DNA of 64,000 bases, taken from Pseudomonas gessardii (GTDB taxonomy: Bacteria; Pseudomonadota; Gammaproteobacteria; Pseudomonadales; Pseudomonadaceae). The notes below the pieces were generated by a model. That model did not search any database. It was not told the DNA's origin and worked only from the letters and a program-made list of their open reading frames with translations. Shown here piece after piece: positions 44,287 to 54,499 of the stretch. The stretch covers positions 124,001 through 188,000 of the forward strand of contig NZ_MNPU01000002.1 of assembly GCF_001983165.1 (NCBI RefSeq). The letters run 5' to 3'. A program made the position numbers and the translations under genes. Numbering within the stretch: position 1 is the stretch's first letter; every line of letters starts with the position of its first letter.

Positions 44287-44856
44287 TCAGTCTGCCAGGC
44301 CGGGCGGCGGTGCGCTCGGTGGCTTGGCGGTGAGGGAGGTGATCTTGATCAGCAAGGCCAGGTGGCCGCCATCGAGGTAGTTGAGCTGGTTGTTCTTGGT
44401 GCGCACGTCCGGCTGGCTCAGGTGTTCGCTGGCAATCACGCTACCGTTGTTGTCGAACTGGTTGAGCCAGAAGCTCGCATCAATGCTGGTGAAGCGCCCC
44501 AGTTTCAGCTCCAGGGTGCCCTGGATCGGGTACTGGCCGAACTGTTCCTGGCCGTCGGTGATTTTCACCTTCACCGGCTGTTCGCCCAGGGTCTGTTCCC
44601 AGGCCTTGTGCAGCAGCACAGTGTAGTCGCCGCTGGCCTGGAGTTTGTCGACGATGTTGTTCAGGCGCGGCGGGCTGATTTTTTCGCCCCCCTGGCGGGG
44701 TAGGCCGGCATCCCAGTTTTCCGGGGCCGGCCGGCTGTTGACCGGCGGCTCCGCATTCTGGCGGATCAGGATCATTTCCACCTGGTAGAGGCTGTCGGCA
44801 AACGCCGAAGGTGCGACTACTACCCACAACAGGCTCAGGATACGAAGCAGGCGCAT
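44287..44856 (-). CDS. csiV: CsiV-family peptidoglycan-binding periplasmic protein
   Basis: A 189-residue exported protein. A signal peptide covers about residues 1-20 (cut after SAFA). The body has 'YQVEMILIRQNAEPP' and 'LNYLDGGHLALLIKITSL', the two conserved ends of CsiV-type proteins. In Vibrio, CsiV helps respond to non-canonical D-amino acids with a lytic transglycosylase or PBP partner; the role in Pseudomonas is inferred. ATG 44856 has AAGGA upstream; the longer frame to 44967 overlaps mfd and is not used. It starts 10 bases after the mfd stop. Confidence 0.8.
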   Translation of the reverse strand: MRLLRILSLLWVVVAPSAFADSLYQVEMILIRQNAEPPVNSRPAPENWDAGLPRQGGEKISPPRLNNIVDKLQASGDYTVLLHKAWEQTLGEQPVKVKITDGQEQFGQYPIQGTLELKLGRFTSIDASFWLNQFDNNGSVIASEHLSQPDVRTKNNQLNYLDGGHLALLIKITSLTAKPPSAPPPGLAD

Positions 44857-44866
44857 GGGATGTCCT

Positions 44867-47800
44867 TCAAGCAGATTTCGGGATAAGGCGCTCAAACAAC
44901 GCCTCCAATGTATTAAAGCGTTCTTCGGCACGTTCCATCGGCACCATGAACTTGAACAGCGTGGCACCTTCGAATTTGTAACGGTTGGGCTGGCCCTGGA
45001 TCAACTTGATCAGTACCAACGGGTCCACCGGCGTCTGCGCTTCAAACTCGATACGCCCGCCCTGGGGGCCGGCATCGACCTTCTTGATGCCCAATTGCTC
45101 GGCCTGCAACTTGAGCAGGGTCAGGCGCACCAGGTTCTTGGTCGGTTCCGGCAGCAGGCCGAAGCGGTCGATCATCTCCACTTGCAGGTCCTTGAGGCCT
45201 TCTTCGTCGGTGGCCGAGGCGATGCGCTTGTACAGGATCAGCCGGGCATGCACATCCGGCAGATAGTCCTCGGGAATCAATGCCGGCAGGCGCAGGTTGA
45301 TTTCCGGGCCGCCGCCCAGGGGTTGGTCGAGGTTCGGTTGCTCGCCTTTGCGGATGGCCTTCACCGCCCGCTCCAGCATCTCCATATACAGGGTAAAGCC
45401 CACGGCCTGGATCTGCCCGCTCTGGCCGTCGCCCAGCAGTTCGCCGGCGCCACGGATTTCCAGGTCGTTGGTGGCCAGCACAAAGCCCGCGCCCAGGTCC
45501 TGGGTGTTGGCGATGGCTTCCAGGCGCTTTTCGGCATCGCCGGTAATTTGCTGGCGCGGTGGCGTTAGCAGGTAGGCATAGGCCTGGTGGTGACTGCGGC
45601 CGACCCGGCCACGCAACTGGTGCAGTTGCGCCAGGCCGAACTTGTCGGCGCGCTCGATGATAATGGTGTTGGCGCTCGGCACGTCGATGCCGGTCTCGAT
45701 GATGGTCGAGGCGATCAGCACGTTGAAGCGCTTGTGGTAGAAGTCGCTCATCACCTGTTCGAGTTCGCGCTCGCGCATCTGCCCGTGGCCGATGCCGATC
45801 CGCGCTTCCGGCACCAGTTCGGCGAGGTCGGCGGCGCATTTCTCGATGGTTTTCACATCGTTGTGCAGGTAGTAGACCTGGCCGCCGCGCAGTAATTCGC
45901 GCAACAGGGCTTCCTTGATCGTGCTTTTGTTCTGCTCCATGACGAAGGTGCGCACCGACAAGCGTCGCGCCGGCGGCGTGGCGATGATCGACAGGTCGCG
46001 CATGCCCGACACCGCCATGTTCAGCGTGCGCGGGATCGGCGTGGCGGTCAGGGTCAGGATATCGACCTCGCTACGCAGGGCCTTGAGTTGCTCCTTCTGG
46101 CGCACGCCAAAGCGGTGCTCTTCGTCGATGATCACCAGGCCCAGGTTCTTGATCTTCACATCGTCCGACAGCAGCTTGTGCGTACCGATCACGATATCGA
46201 TCTTGCCTTCGGCCAAGTCGGCGACGGCTGCGTTGACTTCCTTGGCCGACTTGAAGCGGCTCATTACCTCCACGGTCACCGGCCAATCGGCGAAGCGATC
46301 GCGAAAGCTGTTGTAGTGCTGCTGGGCGAGCAGGGTGGTCGGCACCAGGATTGCCACCTGGCGGCCGCCATGCACCGCGATAAACGCGGCGCGCATCGCC
46401 ACTTCTGTCTTGCCGAAGCCCACATCGCCACACACCAGGCGGTCCATGGGCTTGGGCGCGAGCATATCGGCGCGCACGGCGTCGATGGTGGTTTGCTGGT
46501 CCGGGGTTTCTTCAAAGGCGAAGCCGGCGCTGAAGGTGGCGTAGTCGGCCTTCGGGTCGGCGAACGCATACCCTTCGCGGGCTGCGCGGCGGGCATAGAT
46601 GTCCAGCAGTTCGGCGGCCACGTCGCGCACCTGTTCGGCGGCCTTGCGCTTGGCTTTCTGCCAGGTCTCGGAGCCCAGGCGGTGCAACGGCGCCAGGGCG
46701 TCGTCGCTGCCGGTGTAGCGGGCGATCAGGTGCAGGCTGGCCACCGGCACGTAGAGCTTGGCGCCCTCGGCGTATTCCATGGTGAGGAATTCGGCGGCCT
46801 GGTTGTCGATCTCCAGGGTCTGCAGGCCCAGGTAGCGCCCCACACCGTGGTCGATATGCACCACCGGCGCGCCTTCGCGCAGTTCGGTGAGGTTCTTGAT
46901 CACCGCGTCGTTGTTGGCATCGGCGCGTTTTTCCCGGCGCCTGCGTTGCATCACGCGTTGGCCGAACAGCGGGCTCTCGGCAATCAGCGCCAGGGCTGGA
47001 TCATCCAGTTGCAGGCCTTCGTTGAGCGGGGCAATGGTGATCGCCAGGCGATCCTTGCCAGCCACGAAGTCTGGCCAGCTGTCGACGGTTTTTGGCCGCA
47101 GCTTCAGGCGTTCCAGCAACTCCAGCAGCACTTCGCGGCGCCCGGCGGATTCGGCGGTAAACAGCACGCGACCGGGGAAGTCGCCGAGGAAGTCGGACAA
47201 CGCTTGCAGCGGCTGGCTGGCCTTGGCCTCGATGGCCAGGTTCGGCAGGGTCTGGGCCGGGAAGCGTTCGCGACCGACGCCGGCTTCCACATCTTGCTGG
47301 CTGGCAACCACGCGCGGCCAGTTCTTGAGGCGGGCGAAGCAGTCTTCTACCGGCAGGAACAGCTCGGCAGGCGGCAATAACGGCCGGGATGGATCGACGC
47401 GGCGCTCTTCATAGCGGTTGCGTACGTCGTTCCAGAAGTTTTCCGCTGCCTGCTCGATGCCCGGCAACGAGAACACCTGGGTGTCCTGGGGCAGGTAGTC
47501 GAACAGGGTCGAGGTTTCGTCGAAGAACAGTGGCAGGTAGTACTCGATACCGGCGGGGGTGATCCCGCTGCTCAAGTCCTGGAAGATCGGGCAGCGGCGG
47601 AAGTCCACGTCAAAACGTTCGCGAAAGCGCGCCTTGAAGCGCGTGACCGCGTCTTTTTGCAGGGGGAACTCCCGGGCCGGCAGCAGTTTGATCGACTGCA
47701 CCTTGTCGATGGAGCGCTGGTTTTCCGGGTCGAAGGTGCGCAGGGTCTCGATTTCGTCATCGAACAGGTCGATGCGGTAGGGTAGTTTGCTGCCCATCGG

Positions 47801-48316
47801 GAACAGGTCGATCAGCGCGCCGCGCACGGCGAACTCACCATGCTCGTACACCGTATCAACGCAGCGGTAGCCGCTGGCTTCCAGGCGCGTGCGCATTTGC
47901 TCCACGTCGAGCTTCTGGCCGATATCCAGCACCAGGCTGCTGCCCAGCAGGAACTTGGTCGGCGCCAGGCGGTGCAGGGCCGTGGTGATCGGCACCACCA
48001 GCACGCCGTGGGCCAGTTCCGGCAAGCGGTACAGGCTGGCGATGCGCTGGGAGATGATGTCCTGGTGCGGCGAGAACAAGTCGTAGGGCAGGGTTTCCCA
48101 GTCCGGGAAATGCAGCACCGGCAAATCGGGGGCGAAGAAGCTCAGCTCCTGCTCCAGCCGCTCGGCGCTTTGGCTGTCGGCGGTCAATAGCAGGGTAAAG
48201 CGCTTGGCTGCACTGGCAGCCTCGGCAATGGCCAGGCTCAGGGCGGCACCGGGCAGGTTGCCCCAATGCTGTTTACCTGCCTCGGCAGGGAGTAGCGGTA
48301 GACGCAGGACGGGCAC
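44867..48316 (-). CDS. mfd: transcription-repair coupling factor Mfd
   Basis: A 1149-residue protein that removes RNA polymerase stalled at DNA damage and recruits UvrA. The N-terminal UvrB-like region has 'FPDWETLPYDLFSPHQDIISQR'. The RNA polymerase-interaction (CarD-like) domain starts about 500 ('GAPVVHIDHGVGRYLGLQT'). The translocase has Walker A 'RLVCGDVGFGKTEVAMRAAF', the DEEH box in 'LVIIDEEHRFGVRQKEQLKAL', and 'ATPIPRTLNMA'. The GTG at 48316 gives the usual N-terminus and length; the open frame upstream to 48565 is not Mfd-like. csiV and the helicase follow. Confidence 0.96.
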   Translation of the reverse strand: MPVLRLPLLPAEAGKQHWGNLPGAALSLAIAEAASAAKRFTLLLTADSQSAERLEQELSFFAPDLPVLHFPDWETLPYDLFSPHQDIISQRIASLYRLPELAHGVLVVPITTALHRLAPTKFLLGSSLVLDIGQKLDVEQMRTRLEASGYRCVDTVYEHGEFAVRGALIDLFPMGSKLPYRIDLFDDEIETLRTFDPENQRSIDKVQSIKLLPAREFPLQKDAVTRFKARFRERFDVDFRRCPIFQDLSSGITPAGIEYYLPLFFDETSTLFDYLPQDTQVFSLPGIEQAAENFWNDVRNRYEERRVDPSRPLLPPAELFLPVEDCFARLKNWPRVVASQQDVEAGVGRERFPAQTLPNLAIEAKASQPLQALSDFLGDFPGRVLFTAESAGRREVLLELLERLKLRPKTVDSWPDFVAGKDRLAITIAPLNEGLQLDDPALALIAESPLFGQRVMQRRRREKRADANNDAVIKNLTELREGAPVVHIDHGVGRYLGLQTLEIDNQAAEFLTMEYAEGAKLYVPVASLHLIARYTGSDDALAPLHRLGSETWQKAKRKAAEQVRDVAAELLDIYARRAAREGYAFADPKADYATFSAGFAFEETPDQQTTIDAVRADMLAPKPMDRLVCGDVGFGKTEVAMRAAFIAVHGGRQVAILVPTTLLAQQHYNSFRDRFADWPVTVEVMSRFKSAKEVNAAVADLAEGKIDIVIGTHKLLSDDVKIKNLGLVIIDEEHRFGVRQKEQLKALRSEVDILTLTATPIPRTLNMAVSGMRDLSIIATPPARRLSVRTFVMEQNKSTIKEALLRELLRGGQVYYLHNDVKTIEKCAADLAELVPEARIGIGHGQMRERELEQVMSDFYHKRFNVLIASTIIETGIDVPSANTIIIERADKFGLAQLHQLRGRVGRSHHQAYAYLLTPPRQQITGDAEKRLEAIANTQDLGAGFVLATNDLEIRGAGELLGDGQSGQIQAVGFTLYMEMLERAVKAIRKGEQPNLDQPLGGGPEINLRLPALIPEDYLPDVHARLILYKRIASATDEEGLKDLQVEMIDRFGLLPEPTKNLVRLTLLKLQAEQLGIKKVDAGPQGGRIEFEAQTPVDPLVLIKLIQGQPNRYKFEGATLFKFMVPMERAEERFNTLEALFERLIPKSA

Positions 48317-48669
48317 GGAAGGTTGAGCTCCAGCGTTGCGACAAAGTCGGTAATTGTAACGGCCTGGAGTGCCGCCTGTCAGTTGCTGACTGTGCCTAAT
48401 ACGGTTTGTAGGAAATGTAGTGGCTAAGACAAACAATGCGCGGTTTTGACTCGGTATGTAGTGCAAAAATGTACATATGTTTCGGAGGGTTACGGATAAG
48501 TCGCCAGGGCCTTTCCCCAAGGGGTGCGCTGGAAGCCGCGTATTTACTGGGCTGCGCCGCGGCAAAAATTATGTGCAAGGGCTTTTGTTGCGTGACGCGC
48601 ATTGCTCAGGGGGCGGCCGGGCGGCATAATGTAGCCCCTTTTTTCAGCCCCTACATGTGGAAGGTTCCC
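48317..48669. other. divergent mfd-gap intergenic region
   Basis: About 350 bases with no gene. It must hold the mfd promoter on the minus strand and, near its right end, the gap promoter at 48602-48630. I found no clear operator; an AT-rich stretch around 48460-48480 is the only other feature. Confidence 0.6.
48602..48630 (+). promoter_or_regulatory. probable gap promoter
   Basis: TTGCTC (48602-48607), a 17-base spacer, then CATAAT (48625-48630). The -35 is weak and the -10 is near consensus. It would give a leader of about 35 bases before the GTG at 48670. Confidence 0.5.
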
Positions 48670-50118
48670 GTGACTCAGAAGCCCGACCAGTGTCTTGGTG
48701 AATGGATCGACCGTGAAGCACTCGCAGAAGCGATGATCCCGCTTATCGGTCAGCTGTACCGCAATAACAATGTGGTGAGCTCGATCTATGGCCGCAGCCT
48801 GATCAACCAATCAGTCATCGCGATTCTCAAGGCTCATCGCTTTGCTCGCCATCGTTCTGCCGACGATAGCGAACTCTCCGTCCACGAAACATTCCCTCTG
48901 CTTAAAGCCATGAGCGAGCTCAAGCTCGGCGCGGCCTCGGTAGACCTGGGCAAGTTGGCGTTCAAGTTCCGCGCCCAAGGCAATGGCCGCAGCGCCGAGC
49001 AGTTCGTGCGTGAAGAACTGGCCGACGTGGTTGGCCAGCAAAACGCCGCATCCCGCAAAGGCACCGACGTGGTGCTGTACGGCTTCGGTCGTATCGGCCG
49101 CCTGCTGGCACGCATCCTGATCGAAAAGACCGGCGGTGGCGACGGCCTGCGCCTGCGGGCTATTGTCGTGCGCAAAGGCGCCGAGAATGACCTGACCAAG
49201 CGCGCCAGCCTCTTGCGCCGCGACTCGGTACACGGTTCGTTCAATGGCACCATCACCATCGACGAAGAAAACAACACCATCACCGCCAACGGTAACCTGA
49301 TCCAGGTGATCTACGCGAAGAACCCGACCGAGGTGGATTACACCCAGTACGGCATCCAGAACGCCTTGCTGGTGGACAACACCGGCGTCTGGCGCGATGC
49401 CGACGGTCTGGGCCAGCACCTGGCCTGCCCGGGGATCGACCGCGTGGTGTTGACTGCGCCTGGTAAAGGCAAGCTGAAGAACATCGTTCACGGCATCAAC
49501 CACAACGAAATCACCGCTGACGACAAGATCGTGTCTGCCGCTTCCTGCACCACCAACGCTATCGTGCCGGTGCTCAAGGCGGTGAATGACAAGTTCGGCA
49601 TCATCAACGGCCACGTCGAAACCGTTCACTCGTACACCAACGACCAGAACCTGATCGACAACTTCCACAAGGGCGATCGCCGTGGCCGTAGCGCCGCGCT
49701 GAACATGGTGATCACCGAGACCGGTGCGGCCACCGCTGCTGCCAAGGCCCTGCCTGAGCTGGCCGGCAAGCTGACCGGTAACGCGATCCGTGTACCCACG
49801 CCGAACGTGTCGATGGCCATTCTCAACCTCAACCTTGAGAAAGCCGCTACCCGTGAAGAGATGAACGAGTACCTGCGCTACATGGCGCTGCACTCCGATC
49901 TGCATAAGCAAATCGACTTCGTCAACTCCCAGGAAGTGGTGTCCACCGACTTCGTTGGCTCGCGCCACGCCGGTGTGGTCGATGCTGAAGCGACCATCAC
50001 CCAGGATAACCGCGTTGTACTGTACGTCTGGTACGACAACGAGTTCGGTTACAGCTGCCAGGTAGTGCGCGTGATGGAAGACATGGCTGGGGTCAACCCG
50101 CCTGCGTTTCCGCGCTAA
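48670..50118 (+). CDS. gap: glyceraldehyde-3-phosphate dehydrogenase, long form
   Basis: A 482-residue GAPDH. The NAD-binding motif 'VVLYGFGRIGRLLARILIE' begins only near residue 134, so there is an N-terminal extension of about 125 residues that is mostly helical and not found in classical GAPDH. The catalytic cysteine is Cys 293 in 'SAASCTTNAIVP', with 'VHSYTNDQNLID' and 'VWYDNEFGYSCQ' following. I chose GTG 48670, since GGAAGG lies six bases upstream; ATG 48655 would add five residues. The extended form next to mfd is known in Pseudomonas; a gluconeogenic rather than glycolytic role is plausible but not shown. Confidence 0.92.
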   Translation: MTQKPDQCLGEWIDREALAEAMIPLIGQLYRNNNVVSSIYGRSLINQSVIAILKAHRFARHRSADDSELSVHETFPLLKAMSELKLGAASVDLGKLAFKFRAQGNGRSAEQFVREELADVVGQQNAASRKGTDVVLYGFGRIGRLLARILIEKTGGGDGLRLRAIVVRKGAENDLTKRASLLRRDSVHGSFNGTITIDEENNTITANGNLIQVIYAKNPTEVDYTQYGIQNALLVDNTGVWRDADGLGQHLACPGIDRVVLTAPGKGKLKNIVHGINHNEITADDKIVSAASCTTNAIVPVLKAVNDKFGIINGHVETVHSYTNDQNLIDNFHKGDRRGRSAALNMVITETGAATAAAKALPELAGKLTGNAIRVPTPNVSMAILNLNLEKAATREEMNEYLRYMALHSDLHKQIDFVNSQEVVSTDFVGSRHAGVVDAEATITQDNRVVLYVWYDNEFGYSCQVVRVMEDMAGVNPPAFPR

Positions 50119-50134
50119 GCATTAGCGGTAGATG

Positions 50135-50164
50135 AAAAAGCCCCGACTGGTTCGGGGCTTTTTT
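50135..50164. terminator. bidirectional intrinsic terminator after gap
   Basis: AAAAAGCCCCGA-CTGG-TTCGGGGCTTTTTT, 17 bases after the gap stop. Confidence 0.9.
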
Positions 50165-50200
50165 GTGTCTGGGGATTTTGTGTTGGGTTTGAAGGCCTCA

Positions 50201-50288
50201 TCGCGGGCAAGCCCGCTCCCACAGTTTGATTTGCGAATACATTCAAATGTGGGAGTGGGCTTGTCGGGCTGCCGCATCGCCGCGATAG
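50201..50288. repeat. REP doublet (REPIN) with altered right arm
   Basis: Left arm 50201-50223 (CGCGGGCAAGCCCGCTCCCA core). The right arm starts at 50249 (GTGGGAGTGGGCTTG) but is interrupted by about 14 extra bases before the terminal CGCGATAG. It lies between the gap terminator and the convergent MFS gene. Confidence 0.8.
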
Positions 50289-50295
50289 CGATCTA

Positions 50296-51594
50296 TCAGG
50301 CTCCACCGACTACCGAAGCCTGTGCAGTGCGCAGTTCATGCCGATTACCCTTGAACAGCACCAAGGTCGCAATCAACCCCAGCACCGCCGCCCCACTGAG
50401 CCAGATCCCCGGCGCGGCCTTGTTATCCAGCACATGGATCAGGTAGGTGCAGGCCGCCGGGGTAAAGCCGCCAAAGGTTGCGGTCGCCAGGCTGTAGGCC
50501 AGGGAGAAACCGGTGGTGCGGACTTCCACCGGCATGATTTCGGTCAGGGCTACCACCATGGCGCCGTTATACGAGCCATACAGGAAGGACAGCCACAACA
50601 GCACGATCAGCAGGTGGCTGAAACTCGGATTGACCACCAGCCACGACAACGCCGGGTATGCCGTGAGAATCGCCAGGATCGTCGCACCGAGCAGCAAGGG
50701 TTTACGGCCGATCTTGTCGGACACCGCGCCCATCACCGGCAGCCAGATAAAATTGGAAATACCTACGCACACGGTGACCAACAGCGCATCCAGGTCCGAC
50801 AGGTGCAACTCGGCTTTGCCGAAGGTCGGGGTATAGGCGGTGATCAGGTAGAACGACACGGTGGTCATCACCACCAGCGCCATGCCCGCCAGGACGATGC
50901 CAAAGTTCTGGCCAATGGAGCGGATGATTTCCTGCAGGGTAGGGCGATGCTTGCGCGCCTGGAATTCCGGGGTTTCCTCCAGGGAGCGGCGAATCACGAA
51001 GATCACCGGCACGATCAGGCAGCCGATCAGGAACGGCACGCGCCAGCCCCATTCGCCCATTTCCTCGGGGCTCAGCCAGTGGTTCAAGCCCACACCCAGC
51101 AGGCCGGCGAACACCACCGCAGCTTGTTGGCTGGCGGACTGCCAGCTGACGAAAAAGCCCTTGCGCCCCGGCGTGGCGATTTCCGCCAGGTATACCGAGA
51201 CCCCGCCCAGTTCGACACCCGCCGAGAAGCCTTGCAGCAACCGGCCAAACAGCACGATCAGCGGTGCGGCCACCCCGAGGGTGGCATAGCCGGGCACGCA
51301 GGCGATCAGCACGGTCCCGGCGGCCATCATGGCCAGGGTGATCACCAGGCCTTTTTTACGGCCATGGCGGTCGATGTAGGCGCCGAGGAAGATCGCCCCC
51401 AGCGGGCGCATCAGGAACCCGGCACCGAAGGTGGCCAGGGACAACATCAGGGACGCAAAGGCGCTGTCGGCAGGGAAGAAGGTCTTGGCAATGGCCGTGG
51501 CGTAGAAGCCGTAGACCATGAAGTCGAACATTTCGAGGAAGTTACCGCTGACAACGCGAAAGATCGCCTTGCCTTTGCCCGTGGTGCTGGCCAT
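50296..51594 (-). CDS. MFS transporter, MHS type (citrate/tricarballylate:H+ symporter-like)
   Basis: A 432-residue twelve-helix permease of the metabolite:H+ symporter family. Motifs are '[20 protein letters not shown]' at the N-terminus, '[20 protein letters not shown]' (loop 2-3 signature), '[20 protein letters not shown]' and '[17 protein letters not shown]'. Within the family it looks closest to CitA/TcuC, so a tricarboxylate substrate is likely. It is transcribed alone, opposite to gap and apbE. It occupies the position where P. aeruginosa has the nqrA-F operon. Confidence 0.85.
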   Translation of the reverse strand: MASTTGKGKAIFRVVSGNFLEMFDFMVYGFYATAIAKTFFPADSAFASLMLSLATFGAGFLMRPLGAIFLGAYIDRHGRKKGLVITLAMMAAGTVLIACVPGYATLGVAAPLIVLFGRLLQGFSAGVELGGVSVYLAEIATPGRKGFFVSWQSASQQAAVVFAGLLGVGLNHWLSPEEMGEWGWRVPFLIGCLIVPVIFVIRRSLEETPEFQARKHRPTLQEIIRSIGQNFGIVLAGMALVVMTTVSFYLITAYTPTFGKAELHLSDLDALLVTVCVGISNFIWLPVMGAVSDKIGRKPLLLGATILAILTAYPALSWLVVNPSFSHLLIVLLWLSFLYGSYNGAMVVALTEIMPVEVRTTGFSLAYSLATATFGGFTPAACTYLIHVLDNKAAPGIWLSGAAVLGLIATLVLFKGNRHELRTAQASVVGGA

Positions 51595-51858
51595 GTCATT
51601 TACTCAACTGGCTATCTTGTTGGAAATCCCTGGTCGTCGTTCATCCTTGCTGCAAGGTCTGGGCGCGAGCGGGCGCCGAAGAGTTTTGTAACCATATGTG
51701 TATCCGTGTGGGTGAGCAACAAAAACCGTTAGTAAGCTGGCTATTTGTCATGAGCCAACCCGCGTCAGGCGACGACATGCCGCATAATGGCCTGCCCCGG
51801 AAATATGCTTGAGTGCGGCTTCATTAAGTTTTCAGCATTGATAAGGTTGGTGTGGCTT

Positions 51859-52872
51859 ATGGGTGGTTTGCGATGCGCGATGGTGGGCGTTGTGTTGGCG
51901 ATCTTGACGGGCTGCGGCGGCGATGAGCCCCTGGAGGCTTTTGGCGGCCCGACCATGGGCAGCACTTATTCAATCAAATATGTCCGCACCCCCGGCACGC
52001 CGGCAGCCAGTGAGGTGCAGCCGCAGGTCGAGAGCCTGCTTGCCGAGGTCGACCGGCAGATGTCGACCTATCGCAGCGATTCCGATATCGAGCGCTTCAA
52101 TGACTTGCCGGCCAACAGCTGCCAGCCGATGCCCGAGTCGATCCTGCAGTTGGTGCGCACCGGCGAACAATTGTCCCAGGCCAGTGGCGGGGCTTTTGAC
52201 CTGACCGTCGAGCCACTGCTCAACCTGTGGGGCTTCGGCCCCCAGGCGCGGCAGGTAAAAGTCCCGGATCCCATGACGCTGGCCCTGGCGCGCCAGCACG
52301 TCGGCCATCAGCACTTGCGTATCGACGGTCACCAGTTGTGCAAGGATGCGGCGGTGCAAGTGGACTTCAACAGTATTGCCGCCGGCTACACGGTGGACCG
52401 GATTGCCGAGCGGCTTGGGCAGTCGGGCATCCACCGCTACCTGGTCGAAGTGACCGGCGAGCTCAAGGCTGCCGGGCGCAAACCTGACGGTACGCCCTGG
52501 CGTGTGGCCCTGGAAGAACCGCGGGATGACCAGCAGGTAGCCGAGCGGATTATCGCGGTGGACGGCTTTGGCGTGTCTACTTCAGGTGACTATCGCAATT
52601 ATTTCCAGCAGGATGGTCGCCGCTATTCCCACACCCTCGATGCCCGGACCGGCGCACCGATTACCCATCACCTGGCATCGGTCACGGTGCTGGAGCCTTC
52701 GGCGCTGATGGCCGATGGCTTGTCGACGTTGCTCTTGGTGCTGGGGCCCGACGAGGGCTGGGACTATGCAGAAAAACACCAGATCGCGGCATTTTTTGTG
52801 ATGCGTGAGGGGGATGCTTTCGTCACACGCAGCAACAAAGCGTTCGAACAACTGACGGCGCTCAAGCCGTGA
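51859..52872 (+). CDS. apbE: FAD:protein FMN transferase (ApbE), lipoprotein
   Basis: A 337-residue flavin transferase that attaches FMN to Thr/Ser of partner proteins in the periplasm. A lipoprotein signal peptide ends at the lipobox LTGC (residues about 17-20). ApbE motifs are 'GGPTMGSTYSIKYV', 'GGAFDLTVEPLLNLWGFGP', 'VDFNSIAAGYTVDRIAERLG' and 'YSHTLDARTGAPITHHLASVTV' with the Mg-binding 'ALMADGLSTLLLVLG'. ATG 51859 is preferred because it gives the signal peptide; the frame is open to 51787. In P. aeruginosa it follows nqrA-F, whose NqrB/C subunits are ApbE substrates; here those genes are gone, so the target is unclear. Confidence 0.9.
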   Translation: MGGLRCAMVGVVLAILTGCGGDEPLEAFGGPTMGSTYSIKYVRTPGTPAASEVQPQVESLLAEVDRQMSTYRSDSDIERFNDLPANSCQPMPESILQLVRTGEQLSQASGGAFDLTVEPLLNLWGFGPQARQVKVPDPMTLALARQHVGHQHLRIDGHQLCKDAAVQVDFNSIAAGYTVDRIAERLGQSGIHRYLVEVTGELKAAGRKPDGTPWRVALEEPRDDQQVAERIIAVDGFGVSTSGDYRNYFQQDGRRYSHTLDARTGAPITHHLASVTVLEPSALMADGLSTLLLVLGPDEGWDYAEKHQIAAFFVMREGDAFVTRSNKAFEQLTALKP

Positions 52873-53062
52873 TCAATACTGTGTAGTAAAGGCAAAACTG
52901 GCCTACGACGCGACCAAGGGTTAATGTGCGCGGCGTTGAGCCTTATATAGACTGTGCCCCGGCTCACACACCTGAGCCTATTTGATCCTTCATGACCGCT
53001 GGCCGCGGCATGATTTAGCCAGGCGCCCAACCGTGCGCCCTGGCCTGTTCTGAGGAGTACGC

Positions 53063-54457
53063 ATGGCTGTCTACAACTACGACGTGGTGGTACTGGGTTC
53101 TGGCCCAGCTGGAGAAGGTGCGGCGATGAATGCCGCCAAAGCAGGACGCAAGGTGGCGATGGTCGATAGCCGTCGTCAGGTCGGCGGTAACTGCACCCAC
53201 CTGGGCACCATCCCGTCCAAGGCCTTGCGTCACTCGGTGCGCCAGATCATGCAGTTCAACACCAACCCGATGTTCCGGGCCATTGGTGAGCCGCGCTGGT
53301 TCTCGTTCCCGGATGTGCTGAAAAGCGCCGAGAAAGTCATTTCCAAGCAGGTCGCCTCGCGTACCGGCTACTACGCCCGTAACCGTGTCGACCTGTTCTT
53401 TGGCACCGGCAGCTTCGCCGACGAGCAAACCGTCGAAGTGGTCTGCGCCAATGGCGTGGTCGAGAAACTGGTGGCCAAGCACATCATCATTGCCACCGGC
53501 TCGCGCCCGTATCGCCCGGCCGATATCGATTTCCACCACCCGCGTATCTACGATAGCGACACCATCCTCAGCCTGGGCCACACCCCGCGCAAACTGATCA
53601 TCTATGGCGCCGGCGTGATCGGCTGTGAATACGCCTCGATCTTCAGCGGCCTGGGCGTGTTGGTGGAGCTGGTGGACAACCGCGACCAGTTGTTGAGCTT
53701 TCTCGACTCGGAAATCTCCCAGGCGTTGAGCTACCACTTCAGCAACAACAACATCACCGTGCGCCACAACGAGGAGTACGACCGCGTTGAAGGCCTGGAC
53801 AACGGTGTGATCCTGCATCTCAAGTCCGGCAAGAAGATCAAGGCCGACGCCTTGCTCTGGTGCAACGGCCGTACCGGCAACACCGACAAGCTGGGCATGG
53901 AAAACATTGGGGTCAAGGTCAACAGCCGTGGCCAGATCGAGGTGGATGAAAACTACCGCACCTGCGTCACCAATATCTATGGCGCTGGCGATGTGATCGG
54001 TTGGCCGAGCCTGGCCAGTGCCGCCCACGACCAGGGCCGTTCGGCCGCCGGCAGCATTGTCGACAACGGCAGCTGGCGCTACGTCAACGATGTGCCGACC
54101 GGGATCTACACCATTCCCGAGATCAGCTCCATCGGCAAGAACGAGCACGAGCTGACCAAGGCCAAGGTGCCTTACGAAGTGGGCAAGGCGTTTTTCAAGA
54201 GCATGGCGCGTGCGCAGATCGCCGGCGAGCCGCAAGGCATGCTGAAGATCCTGTTCCACCGCGAGACCCTGGAAGTGCTCGGCGTGCATTGCTTCGGCTA
54301 CCAAGCCTCGGAGATCGTGCATATCGGCCAGGCGATCATGAGCCAGCCGGGTGAGCAAAATACCCTCAAGTACTTTGTGAACACCACGTTCAACTACCCG
54401 ACCATGGCCGAAGCCTATCGGGTAGCGGCCTACGACGGCCTCAACCGGCTTTTTTGA
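53063..54457 (+). CDS. sthA: soluble pyridine nucleotide transhydrogenase
   Basis: A 464-residue flavoprotein that moves reducing equivalents between NADPH and NAD+ in the cytosol. The FAD motif is '[20 protein letters not shown]'. In '[16 protein letters not shown]' the second cysteine of the usual disulfide is replaced by Thr, as normal for SthA. '[20 protein letters not shown]' is the NAD(P) site and '[17 protein letters not shown]' closes the FAD site. The ATG has GAGGAG upstream. It ends in a strong GC hairpin and converges with the GDPD gene. Confidence 0.95.
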   Translation: MAVYNYDVVVLGSGPAGEGAAMNAAKAGRKVAMVDSRRQVGGNCTHLGTIPSKALRHSVRQIMQFNTNPMFRAIGEPRWFSFPDVLKSAEKVISKQVASRTGYYARNRVDLFFGTGSFADEQTVEVVCANGVVEKLVAKHIIIATGSRPYRPADIDFHHPRIYDSDTILSLGHTPRKLIIYGAGVIGCEYASIFSGLGVLVELVDNRDQLLSFLDSEISQALSYHFSNNNITVRHNEEYDRVEGLDNGVILHLKSGKKIKADALLWCNGRTGNTDKLGMENIGVKVNSRGQIEVDENYRTCVTNIYGAGDVIGWPSLASAAHDQGRSAAGSIVDNGSWRYVNDVPTGIYTIPEISSIGKNEHELTKAKVPYEVGKAFFKSMARAQIAGEPQGMLKILFHRETLEVLGVHCFGYQASEIVHIGQAIMSQPGEQNTLKYFVNTTFNYPTMAEAYRVAAYDGLNRLF

Positions 54458-54463
54458 GCGGCT

Positions 54464-54488
54464 CCGGCCGGTGGCCTGAGCCGGCCGG
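54464..54488. other. strong GC hairpin between sthA and the GDPD gene
   Basis: CCGGCCGG (54464-54471) and CCGGCCGG (54481-54488) are each self-complementary and pair with each other around a 9-base loop. No T run follows, so it may end transcription by another route or protect 3' ends. Confidence 0.45.
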
Positions 54489-54499
54489 GGAGACCGATT

